Positions 25,396 through 35,354 of a stretch of 64,000 nucleotides of DNA are shown in pieces. The stretch comes from Sphingobacteriaceae bacterium UBA2059 (GTDB lineage: Bacteria; Bacteroidota; Bacteroidia; Sphingobacteriales; Sphingobacteriaceae), in the NCBI GenBank assembly GCA_002332615.1, contig DDAL01000003.1, forward strand, positions 27,418 to 91,417. Reading direction: 5' to 3'. Both the position numbers and the translations under genes were made by a program. Below the pieces are notes generated by a model. That model made no database searches, had not been told where the DNA came from, and saw only the letters and a list, made by a program, of their open reading frames with translations. Each line of letters begins with the position of its first letter. Position 1 is the first letter of the stretch.

Positions 25396-28300
25396 CTACT
25401 TAGCCGCTGGCTGCGCTTTAACCGAACTGGTATCTTTTTTTACCACACGTATAGTCCTTGGGGTGCCAATAGCCCCCCCGGGGGCTGTATATATCCGGCG
25501 GTGCTGCCCCGATTCTTCCTTTTGCTTAAAGCGCAGCATGGATTTAAAAAATTCGCCAAACGTTTCAAACTCTTTGCGGTAAACCAGACCAAAGGCACTT
25601 ATGTACTCCTGGTCAGGATTTAAAAAGTTGCGGTTATTGAGCCTGTTCGAAAGGCGGGCCGTAAGGCTTCCGTCTTTGCGTATAAGGTACTGCATTTCCA
25701 GATCGCGGGCTATTGAATTGCCCACAATATTAAAATCATTCAGCTGCGAGCGCCTGTCTGTAAAACCTCCGCTAAGTATCAGTCGATCATTCCAAAGGCG
25801 AAGAGATGCACTGGCCTCATTAAGCGAGCGTACATTTATATCGACAAAGTTGAGGTTAAGCGCCTGCGTAAGGATATTATTCAGCTGATTAAAAAACAGC
25901 TCGGTACCGGCACTAACCAGCGTGGAGTTAACAGCTTCTATATTTACCAGGCCTGTATTGGGTGCAAAAGAGCGGCGCACAATAAGGCTCAGGGCCTGCG
26001 TATTTTTATTATTGACATCGCTGAAATAGCTTTGAAACTCATCTTTTAAATAGGTGTCGTTCGGGAAGTTAATGTCAAAGGCAATCTCCGGCTGGGTCAG
26101 GTTGCCGCTAAGGTTCATCACCGCCTCAGATAGTACCCGGCCCTCCTGCGGCGCCCTGCCCGAGGCAAGGTAAAGGGGCCTTAAGTCGGTACGCAGGGCA
26201 TATACCGCCCGTATATTGATTTGAGCGTCGCCCGGATCGCCCGTCCAGCGCACCGAGCCACCCTCGTTCAGGTCAAATATCTTGTTTATAAAATCCTGAG
26301 CAGTAAACTGAAACTTGCCGCTGCTTAGCTGGTAGTCGCCAAACATCTGAAAATCGCCCTGGCCGTTTATTTTAAGGTTAAGCGCCGCATTGCCGCGTCC
26401 GTTTAGAATACCCAGATCGGTGATGATGTTCATCTGCGTTTTTTCATCAACCGTAAGGTCAAAGTCCATTTGAATACCCTTAAGGAAGGACACATGCTTA
26501 TGCTGAAAAATTGAATCTTTGGATACAAACTCGATATAATCGTTCTCGCCGGTGCGTTCGGAAGAATTGAGAGGAAGATTAAACACCGTGCCCTCGTCGG
26601 CATGGGCTTTGATGTATATCTTCATATCATCCGTATAACCCTTAAATACAAAGCTCCCGGTGGCAAAGGCCGTACCGTAATAGTCGGGATTGTCCTTAAG
26701 GGTGGTATTAAGCGCCATGAAGTTATCGGCCCGCACCACAACGTCTATGTAAGGGTTAACAGGATTGGTAAGGTTAACCGATCCACGGGCAATGCCCCTG
26801 TTGCCATTTATATCCTTAAGCTCCAGTGCATCGATTTGCACAATGCTGTTGTGTATACTTACCTCATTAGAAAGTGTATAATGGGTTTTAAGGTAATTGA
26901 CAGTGAGGCCGGCATTTTTAAACGAAACAATGCCGTTTATAGAAGGATCGAGTACGTTGCCGCTTATATTCAGATCAGCAGAAACCTTGCCGCTAAGGTC
27001 AGATACCAGGCTGCGCACAGCGGGTTCAAACACAATAAGCTCATTATCATCCATGTGCAGGTTGAGGTCGAGTGTATTGTTTGCTGCATCGGCATTGTAA
27101 GTACCCGCCAGGTTAAGCGTTTCTTTGCCGTCTTTAAGCAGGGCAGCCTCTACATTGATGAGCTTGGTTTTATTATCAAAGTCGGCCGCCATCTGAAGGT
27201 TGCCTACCCGGGTATTGTTCATTATCACGGAGTCGGCCCTAAGGGCAGCCTCAATTTTAGGTTTTTGAGTAATAGAGAACAGGCTGACATTTCCATTAAG
27301 CACACCCGACATATTAACGCCAGCCGCCCGGGTAAGCGAGTTAAAAGTGGCCAGCTGGAAGTTTTTAAAATCTACCTCAAGCCGGTCCTTCGGGTTGCCG
27401 GACACCATACCATTTATGCTCAGTATCTGGTTGTTTCTCGAAAGCTCAAAATCGCGCACAATTACATGGCCGTTATCAAAGCGCAGCTGAACTTTTTCGG
27501 GTATGCGCCATACTTCGTTGTTAATAACAATGTCCGAAGGCAGCAGGCTCAGCCTGGCAAGAGTATCAGTGCCGAATTCGATCAGTCCGTTTAAATCCAG
27601 CTGGTTGGTAGCGTCTTTATCCGAAAGTTTTACGTTGAGCGACAAGCTGTCATTGCGCAGGATATTGGCAATGTTAATATTCTTGATGTACAGGCTGTCG
27701 GTAATGTCAATACGGTCGGCGGTTAAAAACAGGTCAAGGGTTTGCCTGCCTGTCGATTCGTCAATGATAACGTTGTTAAACTTAAGCTTGCCGTAGTGTA
27801 TCAGCGGACTGGAACCATTGAGTGTGGCAATGCTGTCGGCCGAGTTAAAGCGGCCGTAAAAAATAGCGCCTTGGGGTATTCTGAGCTGCGGAACAAGCAG
27901 CAGCCGTAGCGGCTCAAAATCTTTTATGTTGATATACAAGCTAAAATCTTGGGCGCCCGGCCTCACGATGCGTGCTTTGAGCGAAGGAATGTAATTTTTA
28001 GCCAGAGTTTTGAAATAGGAGGGAATGGTATTGAGGTCGTACTGCCCCTTGAGGTTGGCATCCAGTATGTCCGACTGGACAGACAGTACCCTGTTAACCC
28101 CGGAGCCGGAGGCCAGCAGGCTTACCGCGTTTACTACCAGAGAGGTGTCGGGGCTGGTCATGCGGAAATGCTTCAGATCGAGCCTGCCCTGTATGTTATT
28201 AATGTCTGTTCCGCTGATAGTACTTGCAAGGTCGGCATCTATCTGGAGAGTATCTTTGGTAAGGTGCAGTTTGTGCAGATTGGCCTTTTTTACCGAAGCC

Positions 28301-29883
28301 TGAAAATCGAAACGCGGCCTTTTAGAGTCCATGTTTACACTTCCGTCGAAAGCAAGCTTTACGTTAGGATCCTGTATGCCTATGTGCCCGTTAAACAGCG
28401 TGTTTACAAGCTGACCGTCTACGATTACGTTGGAGTACCGGTATCCTTTAAGGTCGAAGTAAGCAGCGTTGGCATAAATGTCTTCCTTTAAATTTCCCAG
28501 AGATATTCCGCTTCCGTTTACACGCGCTGTGAGGGTAGTGCGTCCCAGAGTATTTACATCTAAAAACCGGCCCAGATCGAAGTCCTGAGCTCTTACAGTA
28601 CCACTATAAGAATAATTACTTTTAAGGTTAAGATTTACATCGGGTGTAAGCTGGCCCAGGGAGGTTTTAAACGTGCCTTTTACATTAAAGTCTGTATAGA
28701 ATCCCTTGAACCTGCCCTTGTAGTAAATAGTACCCAGGCGGCTGAGCATTTGGGGCAGCTCCAGATTGCCGGCCGTAATATGGTTAACGATATACTCAAC
28801 ATCTTTTTTATTGCTTACAAGCTGGCCGATGTTGAGGTCGAAAACAGTTTTATCTATGGCAGGAAGACCCTTTACATGAAAGTCGCCTTGTATCTGGCTC
28901 GCCTTGCCGGTAATAATGGAAAACTTCCGGGCCTTAAAGTCGCGCACATAACCACTTACTGAGCCGCTTAGCAAAAAGCTGCTGTTCATTTGATCAATGG
29001 CATCAGTAAAAAAAGAAATATCCTTGGAGTGTACACTCGACTTCTTAAGATTGCCCGCTATATACACCTTGTTTACAAAGTTGCTGAAATCGGCAAAGCT
29101 ATTATACTTCATCAGTACATAATCCTTCACCACGCTTCGGTTGGTTTCCAAAAGAAGGTTTTTGTACTCCATCCGGTTGGTATCAATAGTGGCATCGGTA
29201 GAGAGGTGCTTTACATGAAGGCCGCTCTTTTCTTTAAAGCTCATGCCCCGCACATCGGCCTTAAAGAGGTGATTTTTGACATCCAGGCCCAGGATGGTAC
29301 TGCTCAGTTCGCTCAGGTAAACGTCGTCGAAATTAACGCCTCTAACAGTAGTATCGCGGTTGTCGCTTACATATTTAAAAGCAATTTTATTAAGCTCGAT
29401 CTTATCAATTGAAACAGTATAGGGCTTTTTGGAAGTTTCATCTTTGGGCACAGGTTTGCCCTTGTCAAAATAATTGAGGATAAACTGCAAATTTGTTTTA
29501 TTATCCTTATACTCCTTCAGATGAAAGATACCTCCATCCAGCCTTACGGTATTTACAGAAATAATGCGTTGCTTTATAGAAAGCAAATTGAGATCTACAG
29601 TAAAGCGGGGGGCATAAAGCAGAGTATCTTTTTCGAGGTCCTGCACATAGAGCTTTTCGAGCACCAAAGATTTGAAGGGCTTAAGGTACAAGCTCTCGAT
29701 TTCAATGCGGGTATTGAGCTCCTTAGACAAATACCTGGCGGCGCGCTTAGCCACATAGGTTTGAACGCTTTTAAAGCGCAGGGAAAATACCAATGCCGAA
29801 GCAAGCACCAGCAGTACTGCAAACGTCCATAAAGCTATTTTAAGTACTTTTTTAATAGTTTTGTGCTTTAAACTAATTATCAC
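25396..29883 (-). CDS. TamB-like translocation/assembly module protein (DUF490/AsmA-like)
   Basis: A 1495-residue envelope protein. One N-terminal membrane anchor (about residues 12-33) is followed by a very long beta-rich, repeat-like periplasmic region and a C-terminal DUF490 domain (about 1060-1450, with PQEGRVLSEAVMNLSGNL and PEIAFDINFPND). Such proteins are thought to form hydrophobic grooves bridging inner and outer membranes, moving phospholipids or helping outer-membrane protein assembly. The start is GTG at 29883; no ATG is in frame close by. It is head-to-head with tsaD with only 17 bases between them. It ends 3 bases from the end of ribBA on the other strand. Confidence 0.92.
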   Translation of the reverse strand: MIISLKHKTIKKVLKIALWTFAVLLVLASALVFSLRFKSVQTYVAKRAARYLSKELNTRIEIESLYLKPFKSLVLEKLYVQDLEKDTLLYAPRFTVDLNLLSIKQRIISVNTVRLDGGIFHLKEYKDNKTNLQFILNYFDKGKPVPKDETSKKPYTVSIDKIELNKIAFKYVSDNRDTTVRGVNFDDVYLSELSSTILGLDVKNHLFKADVRGMSFKEKSGLHVKHLSTDATIDTNRMEYKNLLLETNRSVVKDYVLMKYNSFADFSNFVNKVYIAGNLKKSSVHSKDISFFTDAIDQMNSSFLLSGSVSGYVRDFKARKFSIITGKASQIQGDFHVKGLPAIDKTVFDLNIGQLVSNKKDVEYIVNHITAGNLELPQMLSRLGTIYYKGRFKGFYTDFNVKGTFKTSLGQLTPDVNLNLKSNYSYSGTVRAQDFDLGRFLDVNTLGRTTLTARVNGSGISLGNLKEDIYANAAYFDLKGYRYSNVIVDGQLVNTLFNGHIGIQDPNVKLAFDGSVNMDSKRPRFDFQASVKKANLHKLHLTKDTLQIDADLASTISGTDINNIQGRLDLKHFRMTSPDTSLVVNAVSLLASGSGVNRVLSVQSDILDANLKGQYDLNTIPSYFKTLAKNYIPSLKARIVRPGAQDFSLYINIKDFEPLRLLLVPQLRIPQGAIFYGRFNSADSIATLNGSSPLIHYGKLKFNNVIIDESTGRQTLDLFLTADRIDITDSLYIKNINIANILRNDSLSLNVKLSDKDATNQLDLNGLIEFGTDTLARLSLLPSDIVINNEVWRIPEKVQLRFDNGHVIVRDFELSRNNQILSINGMVSGNPKDRLEVDFKNFQLATFNSLTRAAGVNMSGVLNGNVSLFSITQKPKIEAALRADSVIMNNTRVGNLQMAADFDNKTKLINVEAALLKDGKETLNLAGTYNADAANNTLDLNLHMDDNELIVFEPAVRSLVSDLSGKVSADLNISGNVLDPSINGIVSFKNAGLTVNYLKTHYTLSNEVSIHNSIVQIDALELKDINGNRGIARGSVNLTNPVNPYIDVVVRADNFMALNTTLKDNPDYYGTAFATGSFVFKGYTDDMKIYIKAHADEGTVFNLPLNSSERTGENDYIEFVSKDSIFQHKHVSFLKGIQMDFDLTVDEKTQMNIITDLGILNGRGNAALNLKINGQGDFQMFGDYQLSSGKFQFTAQDFINKIFDLNEGGSVRWTGDPGDAQINIRAVYALRTDLRPLYLASGRAPQEGRVLSEAVMNLSGNLTQPEIAFDINFPNDTYLKDEFQSYFSDVNNKNTQALSLIVRRSFAPNTGLVNIEAVNSTLVSAGTELFFNQLNNILTQALNLNFVDINVRSLNEASASLRLWNDRLILSGGFTDRRSQLNDFNIVGNSIARDLEMQYLIRKDGSLTARLSNRLNNRNFLNPDQEYISAFGLVYRKEFETFGEFFKSMLRFKQKEESGQHRRIYTAPGGAIGTPRTIRVVKKDTSSVKAQPAAK

Positions 29884-29900
29884 TCATAAATATTACAGCT

Positions 29901-30902
29901 TTGGCCACTATTCTTGCTATCGAATCTTCATGCGACGAAACTTCTGCATCTGTATGTTGCAACGGTAAAATACTGTCCAACGTTATAGCTACACAAGCAA
30001 TACATCAAAAATACGGCGGCGTAGTGCCCGAGCTTGCTTCCCGTGCTCATCAGCAAAACATTATACCCGTTGTGCAGGAGGCAATTGCAACTGCGAAAAT
30101 ACATAAAAAAGACATTAATGCAGTTGCTTTTACAAGAGGCCCGGGGCTTTTAGGTGCATTATTGGTAGGAACATCATTTGCAAAGGCTTTTGCCCTTGCC
30201 AACGATTTGCCTTTGATCGATGTAAACCACATGCATGCCCACGTTCTGGCTCATTTTATAGACGATCCGAAGCCCTCTTTTCCGTTTCTATGCTTAACAG
30301 TGTCCGGGGGGCACACTCAGATTGTACTTGTTAAAAGCCACTCGGACCTGCAGATCATTGGCCAGACTAGCGATGACGCTGCCGGTGAAGCATTTGACAA
30401 AACCGCCAAAATACTGGGGCTTCCTTACCCGGGCGGTCCGCTTATTGACAAGTATGCACAGCAGGGAAACCCGCAGGCATTTTCATTTCCGGAGCCTAAG
30501 GTGCCGGGCCTGGATTTTAGCTTTAGCGGCCTTAAAACATCCATCTTGTATTTTGTGCGCGACAGGCAAAAGGAAGATCCCTACTTTTTGCAGAACAACA
30601 TAGCCGATATTTGTGCATCGGTGCAGCACCGCATCATTACCATCTTGCTCAATAAGCTCAAGCTCGCCTCCAGGCAGTATAACATTAAAGACATAGCCAT
30701 AGCCGGGGGCGTTTCGGCCAACTCGGGGCTGCGCAGCATGCTTACCAGCGAAGCGGTAAAAGAAGGCTGGCAAACTTTTATACCTGCTTTTCAGTACTGT
30801 ACAGACAATGCGGGCATGATAGCTATAGCCGGTTATTATAAGTATATGAACAATGATTTTGCCGGGCAGGATGTTGCGCCCGATCCGCGTATTCCTTTTT
30901 AA
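29901..30902 (+). CDS. tsaD: tRNA N6-adenosine threonylcarbamoyltransferase
   Basis: TsaD transfers the threonylcarbamoyl group to A37 of tRNAs reading ANN codons, with TsaB and TsaE. The 333 residues match the family. The sequence starts ATILAIESSCDETSAS as in homologues, metal ligands are in NHMHAHVLAHF (His110, His114), and SGGHTQIV is present. No ATG is available: the family N-terminus maps to TTG at 29901. It is divergent from the TamB-like gene, also with a non-ATG start. No U-rich terminator is seen after it, only a weak hairpin CCTTGCC/GGCAAGG at 30919-30946. Confidence 0.95.
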   Translation: MATILAIESSCDETSASVCCNGKILSNVIATQAIHQKYGGVVPELASRAHQQNIIPVVQEAIATAKIHKKDINAVAFTRGPGLLGALLVGTSFAKAFALANDLPLIDVNHMHAHVLAHFIDDPKPSFPFLCLTVSGGHTQIVLVKSHSDLQIIGQTSDDAAGEAFDKTAKILGLPYPGGPLIDKYAQQGNPQAFSFPEPKVPGLDFSFSGLKTSILYFVRDRQKEDPYFLQNNIADICASVQHRIITILLNKLKLASRQYNIKDIAIAGGVSANSGLRSMLTSEAVKEGWQTFIPAFQYCTDNAGMIAIAGYYKYMNNDFAGQDVAPDPRIPF

Positions 30903-31243
30903 TAACACTGCTAAACCGCCTTGCCTTTTGCTTGTACCAGGCAAGGGATGCACCCGTACTGTACCCATGATTTATCCATGATGTACCCATGTTTTTTACA
31001 GGATTCATTACGGCCGCATAGCGGCTTGGGTAAGCAAGCATCTCGTACCGTTCAGGCTCTGCAGCCGCTCCGCTTACCTGCAAATACTCAGCTTTCGCGA
31101 CTGGCTTTTTTGGCTGGGCGAAGGCTATGGTTTTAAGCCTGCAGCCGGGGCCTGTGCCGGCACGTATTGCATTTTTATAAATCTGTGTTAATCTGCTTCT
31201 TCTTTTCTATTATCTTTAATTTTCTTTAAAGAGGGGTGATACG
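30903..31243 (+). repeat. Non-coding region with a triplet of 11-bp repeats (dispersed repeat copy 1)
   Basis: At 30962-30994 three tandem 11-base units are seen: TACCCATGATT, TATCCATGATG and TACCCATGTTT. A diverged copy with the same three-unit layout is on the minus strand at 63451-63483 (25 of 33 positions identical by eye). Further on, GCCGG/CCGGC at 31144-31161 forms a small hairpin. No gene is seen; short frames across it look spurious. dnaE starts at 31244 after GAGGGGTGAT, one of the few Shine-Dalgarno-like sequences in the window. Confidence 0.7.
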
Positions 31244-34200
31244 ATGCCGGAATTTTCTCATTTACACGTACATACGCAGTTTTCTTTGCTTGATGGCGCT
31301 GCTGATATTTCTAAACTTTACAAAAAAGCTGCCGCCGATGGCATGAAGGCACTGGCCATAACCGACCATGGAAACATGTTTGGAGTGTTTAAATTTGTGG
31401 CCGAGGCGGGTAAGCATAATATCAAACCCATTGTAGGTTGCGAGTTTTATGTGGTGGAAGACCGCCATAAGAAGCAGTTTACCAAAGAAAATCGCGACGT
31501 GCGTTACCACCAGCTTATGCTGGCTAAAAATGCCGAGGGTTACCGAAACCTGGTAAAACTGTGCTCGCTGGGCTATATGGAGGGTTTGTACAGCAAATGG
31601 CCCCGTATTGATAAAGAGCTTATACTAAAATATCATAAGGGGCTGATAGCCACCAGCTGCTGTATAGGCGCCTCGGTACCTCAGGCGATTTTAAAGAAGG
31701 GCGAGGCCGAGGCCGAGCAGGAGCTTAAGTGGTGGCTGGATGTTTTTGGAGACGACTTTTATATTGAACTGCAAAGACATAATATACCCGAGCAGCTTAT
31801 TATAAACGAAACGCTGTTAAAGTTTGCTAAAAAGCATAACGTAAAGGTAATTTGCTCCAACGACTCTCATTACGTAGACCAGCAGGACTCAAACGCTCAC
31901 GACATTTTGCTGTGTGTTAATACCGGCGATGTGCAGAGCACACCCATAGCTACAGATGAGGAAGGAGGCAAAGGGTATCGTTTTGGTTTTCCCAATGATC
32001 AGTTTTATTTTAAAACTCAGGAAGAAATGGCCAGGCTGTTTCATGATGTGCCGGAGTCGCTCGATAATACCAATGAAATTGTCGATAAGATAGATCATCT
32101 GAAGCTGAAACGTGACATTATGCTTCCTAACTTTCCTATTCCCGCGGAGTTTAAGGTTCATGCGGACGATACCATGAACCAGTGGGAGTACTTGCGGCAC
32201 CTTACCATGAAAGGCGCGCGCGAGCGCTACAGCGAACTTACGCCCGAAGTGCAGGAACGCATTGACTTTGAGCTTAATACTATTAAGCTAATGGGCTTTG
32301 CAGGGTATTTTTTAATCGTGTCCGACTTTATTGAGGCGGGCAGGAACCTGGGCGTGTTCATCGGGCCGGGGCGCGGATCGGCAGCCGGATCTGTGGTGGC
32401 TTATTGTACCGGCATAACCAGCATAGACCCTATAAAATATAACCTGCTGTTTGAGCGTTTCCTCAATCCGGACCGCAAGTCCATGCCCGATATTGATACG
32501 GACTTTGACGATGACGGCCGTCAGAAAGTAATTGACTATGTGGTGGATAAGTATGGAAAGAACCAGGTAGCCCAAATCATTACCTATGGTTCTATGGCCG
32601 CCCGCACCAGTATACAGGATGTGGCAAGGGTGCTCAACGTGCCCCTGCCCGAGGTGGTGGCCCTCAAAAAGCTAGTCCCCGAAACTCTGGGCATTACCCT
32701 TAAGCAGGCTATTGCCTCGGTGCCCGAGCTTCAGCAAATTAGTAAAGGGAATGATTTGAGGGCCGAGGTATTGCGTGAGGCCGAAAAGCTGGAAGGCTCT
32801 ATACGCAATACAGGCATACATGCCGCCGGTGTTATTATTGCCCCCGAAGATATTACCAATATACTGCCGGTGGCAACCGCCAAAGATTCCGACCTGCTGG
32901 TTACCCAGTTTGACGGCAGGGTTATTGAAGATGCCGGCGTTATAAAAATGGACTTTCTGGGCCTTAAAACCTTGTCTATCTTAAAGGATGCATTAAGGCT
33001 GATTAAGCAGAACCACGGGCTGGAGCTTGATATCGATACCATTCCGCTGGATGACCAGAAAACCTTTGAGCTTTACCAGCGGGGCGACACCAATGGTACC
33101 TTTCAGTTTGAAAGTGATGGCATGCAGATGTACCTGCGGGAGCTGAAGCCGGATAAGTTTGAGGATTTAATTGCAATGAACGCTTTGTACAGGCCGGGCC
33201 CCATTGACTATATTCCCGCTTTTATTGCACGCAAGCATGGCCGCCAGGAGGTGAGTTATGATTTGCCGGATATGGAGGAGTACCTGGCCGATACCTACGG
33301 TATTACGGTATACCAGGAACAGGTGATGCTTCTGTCGCAAAAGCTGGCCAGCTTTACCAAAGGCGATGCCGATGTACTGCGTAAGGCTATGGGTAAGAAG
33401 GATCGTAAAACGCTTGATAAGCTTAAGCCTCAGTTTATTGAAAATGCCAGTAAAAATGGGCACGATGCTGTTAAGCTTCAAAAAATATGGACCGACTGGG
33501 AAGCCTTTGCTTCGTATGCCTTTAATAAATCGCACTCTACCTGTTATGCTTTTGTTGCTTACCAGACTGCTTATTTAAAGGCGCATTACCCGTCGGAGTA
33601 CATGTCGGCCGTATTGAACAACCAGAATAATATTGAAAAGATATCTTTCTTTATGGAGGAGTGCCAGCGCATGGGAATACCCGTGCTCGGGCCGGATATC
33701 AATGAGTCGCTGCTTAGCTTTGCACCCAACAAAAAAGGCGAAATACGCTTTGGCATGTCGGGCATTAAGGGCATTGGCGATAAGGCGGTAGAAAGCATTA
33801 TTGAAGAGCGTGAAAAAGCGGGCCCCTTTAAAGACGTGTTTGACTTTGCAAGGCGCGCCAACTCGCGCACCGTTAATAAAAAGGTTTATGAAAACATGGT
33901 TTACAGCGGTGCCTTTGACTGCTTTGGCTACAGCAGGGCGCAATACTTTGATAAACCCGAACACTCCATGCTCAATAATATTGAGCGCCTCATTAAATAC
34001 AATAACGACTATAATGCCAGTTTAAATTCTTCGCAGGCTTCGCTTTTTGGAGGCACCTCTGACGCGCATATTCCCGAACCTCAGTTACTGGCCTGCCCGG
34101 AGTGGAACCTTATTGAGCGCTTAAAGTATGAAAAGGAAATGATAGGCATCTATCTTACCGGCCACCCGCTGGATAACTATCGCTTTGAGATGAGCAACTT

Positions 34201-34813
34201 TTGCTCTCATAAAGTTAAAGATGTGCTGCTTTGCCATAAGGTGAAAGAAAATACTGCTACCGACGAGGAGCTGCTACTGTTTAATATGGTTAAAGCCCGC
34301 GAGCTTACAATAGGCGGAATGGTTACTTCGGTACAGCACCGCACTACCAAGAACGGGAAACCCTTTGGCTCCTTTGTTTTTGAAGATTACAGCAACTCCT
34401 GCGAGTTTGTGCTTTTTGGAGAAGACTATATAAGGTTTAAGATGTACCTTACCGATGGCTACTTTTTGCATTTGAAGGGTAGGCTTGTTGAACGATTTAA
34501 ACAAAAGGATAACTGGGAGTTTAAAATTAACAGCATCTGCCTGTTATCCGACCTGCGCGATAAGCTGACCAAATGTCTTACCATACAGCTCGATCTGGAT
34601 GATGTAACTACGGGTTTGCTGAATGATATTGACTCGCTGGTGCGGCAAAACGTCAAGGAATACAGCAAAAGAAATTGCTCGCTGAGATTTTTGCTTCGCG
34701 ATGGCGAAGATGACATTTCGGTAGATATGTCATCAAAAAGCGTTCGTATTTTCCCTGCAAATGAGTTTATGGAAGAAATGCGGAGCCGAAACATTGTGTT
34801 TAGAGTAAATTGA
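31244..34813 (+). CDS. dnaE: DNA polymerase III subunit alpha
   Basis: The 1189-residue catalytic subunit of the replicative DNA polymerase. Domain order: N-terminal PHP domain (HVHTQFSLLDGAADI, ITDHGNMFG; metal ligands look intact), the C-family polymerase core with GPGRGSAAGS and catalytic aspartates in PDIDTDFDDDGR (about residues 405-430), helix-hairpin-helix region, and a C-terminal OB-fold (about 1010-1100). The ATG at 31244 has a Shine-Dalgarno-like GAGGGG 11 bases upstream. trxA follows 82 bases later on the same strand. Confidence 0.97.
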   Translation: MPEFSHLHVHTQFSLLDGAADISKLYKKAAADGMKALAITDHGNMFGVFKFVAEAGKHNIKPIVGCEFYVVEDRHKKQFTKENRDVRYHQLMLAKNAEGYRNLVKLCSLGYMEGLYSKWPRIDKELILKYHKGLIATSCCIGASVPQAILKKGEAEAEQELKWWLDVFGDDFYIELQRHNIPEQLIINETLLKFAKKHNVKVICSNDSHYVDQQDSNAHDILLCVNTGDVQSTPIATDEEGGKGYRFGFPNDQFYFKTQEEMARLFHDVPESLDNTNEIVDKIDHLKLKRDIMLPNFPIPAEFKVHADDTMNQWEYLRHLTMKGARERYSELTPEVQERIDFELNTIKLMGFAGYFLIVSDFIEAGRNLGVFIGPGRGSAAGSVVAYCTGITSIDPIKYNLLFERFLNPDRKSMPDIDTDFDDDGRQKVIDYVVDKYGKNQVAQIITYGSMAARTSIQDVARVLNVPLPEVVALKKLVPETLGITLKQAIASVPELQQISKGNDLRAEVLREAEKLEGSIRNTGIHAAGVIIAPEDITNILPVATAKDSDLLVTQFDGRVIEDAGVIKMDFLGLKTLSILKDALRLIKQNHGLELDIDTIPLDDQKTFELYQRGDTNGTFQFESDGMQMYLRELKPDKFEDLIAMNALYRPGPIDYIPAFIARKHGRQEVSYDLPDMEEYLADTYGITVYQEQVMLLSQKLASFTKGDADVLRKAMGKKDRKTLDKLKPQFIENASKNGHDAVKLQKIWTDWEAFASYAFNKSHSTCYAFVAYQTAYLKAHYPSEYMSAVLNNQNNIEKISFFMEECQRMGIPVLGPDINESLLSFAPNKKGEIRFGMSGIKGIGDKAVESIIEEREKAGPFKDVFDFARRANSRTVNKKVYENMVYSGAFDCFGYSRAQYFDKPEHSMLNNIERLIKYNNDYNASLNSSQASLFGGTSDAHIPEPQLLACPEWNLIERLKYEKEMIGIYLTGHPLDNYRFEMSNFCSHKVKDVLLCHKVKENTATDEELLLFNMVKARELTIGGMVTSVQHRTTKNGKPFGSFVFEDYSNSCEFVLFGEDYIRFKMYLTDGYFLHLKGRLVERFKQKDNWEFKINSICLLSDLRDKLTKCLTIQLDLDDVTTGLLNDIDSLVRQNVKEYSKRNCSLRFLLRDGEDDISVDMSSKSVRIFPANEFMEEMRSRNIVFRVN

Positions 34814-34895
34814 CAGCAGGAACATACAGGCTGTACTTTATGGTAAGGTTTTTGTATATTTAGTATTTATAAATTTTTAACTAAACAAATAAATA

Positions 34896-35213
34896 ATGGC
34901 TTTAGAAATAACAGATGCAAACTTTGAAGAAGTGGTAATGAAGGCTGATAAGCCTGTTTTAGTAGATTTTTGGGCAGAATGGTGTGGCCCTTGCCGCATG
35001 GTTGGCCCTGTAGTTGAAGAACTTGCTAAAGAATATGAAGGCAAAGCCATTATAGGCAAAGTGAACGTGGATAATAACCCGGGTATATCCATGAAGTTTG
35101 GTATACGTAATATTCCGGCTTTGTTGTTTTTTAAGAACGGCGAAATTGTTGATAAACAAATAGGTGCAGTGCCAAAGTCTGTACTGGCAGACAAGTTGTC
35201 TAAGCAGTTTTAA
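34896..35213 (+). CDS. trxA: Thioredoxin
   Basis: A 105-residue cytoplasmic thioredoxin with the active site W29-C-G-P-C33, the cis-proline in RNIPALLFF and no signal peptide, so it acts in the cytosol as a general disulfide reductase. Length and fold are standard. It is followed by a hairpin terminator. Confidence 0.97.
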   Translation: MALEITDANFEEVVMKADKPVLVDFWAEWCGPCRMVGPVVEELAKEYEGKAIIGKVNVDNNPGISMKFGIRNIPALLFFKNGEIVDKQIGAVPKSVLADKLSKQF

Positions 35214-35217
35214 GTTT

Positions 35218-35248
35218 TATAGCCCCTTTTCAGGGGCTATATCTTTAA
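35218..35248 (+). terminator. Terminator of trxA
   Basis: TATAGCCCC (35218-35226) pairs with GGGGCTATA (35233-35241) around TTTTCA; a short T-rich stretch follows. Confidence 0.8.
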
Positions 35249-35294
35249 AGGGCTTACCCTGCTCACAAAGCCCGATGTATGGCTTTTTATTTTT

Positions 35295-35328
35295 TTTGCA
35301 AATAGATGAAATGCAGACGCTATTTTTG
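35295..35328 (+). promoter_or_regulatory. Promoter of the GH130 gene
   Basis: TTTG (35295-35298), a 22-base spacer and TATTTTTG (35321-35328) upstream of the ATG at 35355. The spacer is 3 bases over the optimum. Confidence 0.5.
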
Positions 35329-35354
35329 TCGGTCATTTCATAAAAGATTATCTA

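Noticed and set aside
26602..27594. 330-codon plus-strand frame inside the TamB-like gene
   Set aside because: It is a shadow of the long minus-strand gene, with low-complexity composition and no promoter.
30823..31083. Minus-strand frame of 86 codons overlapping the tsaD end
   Set aside because: Its sequence is the translation of the 11-bp repeat region and of antisense tsaD; no family or promoter supports it.
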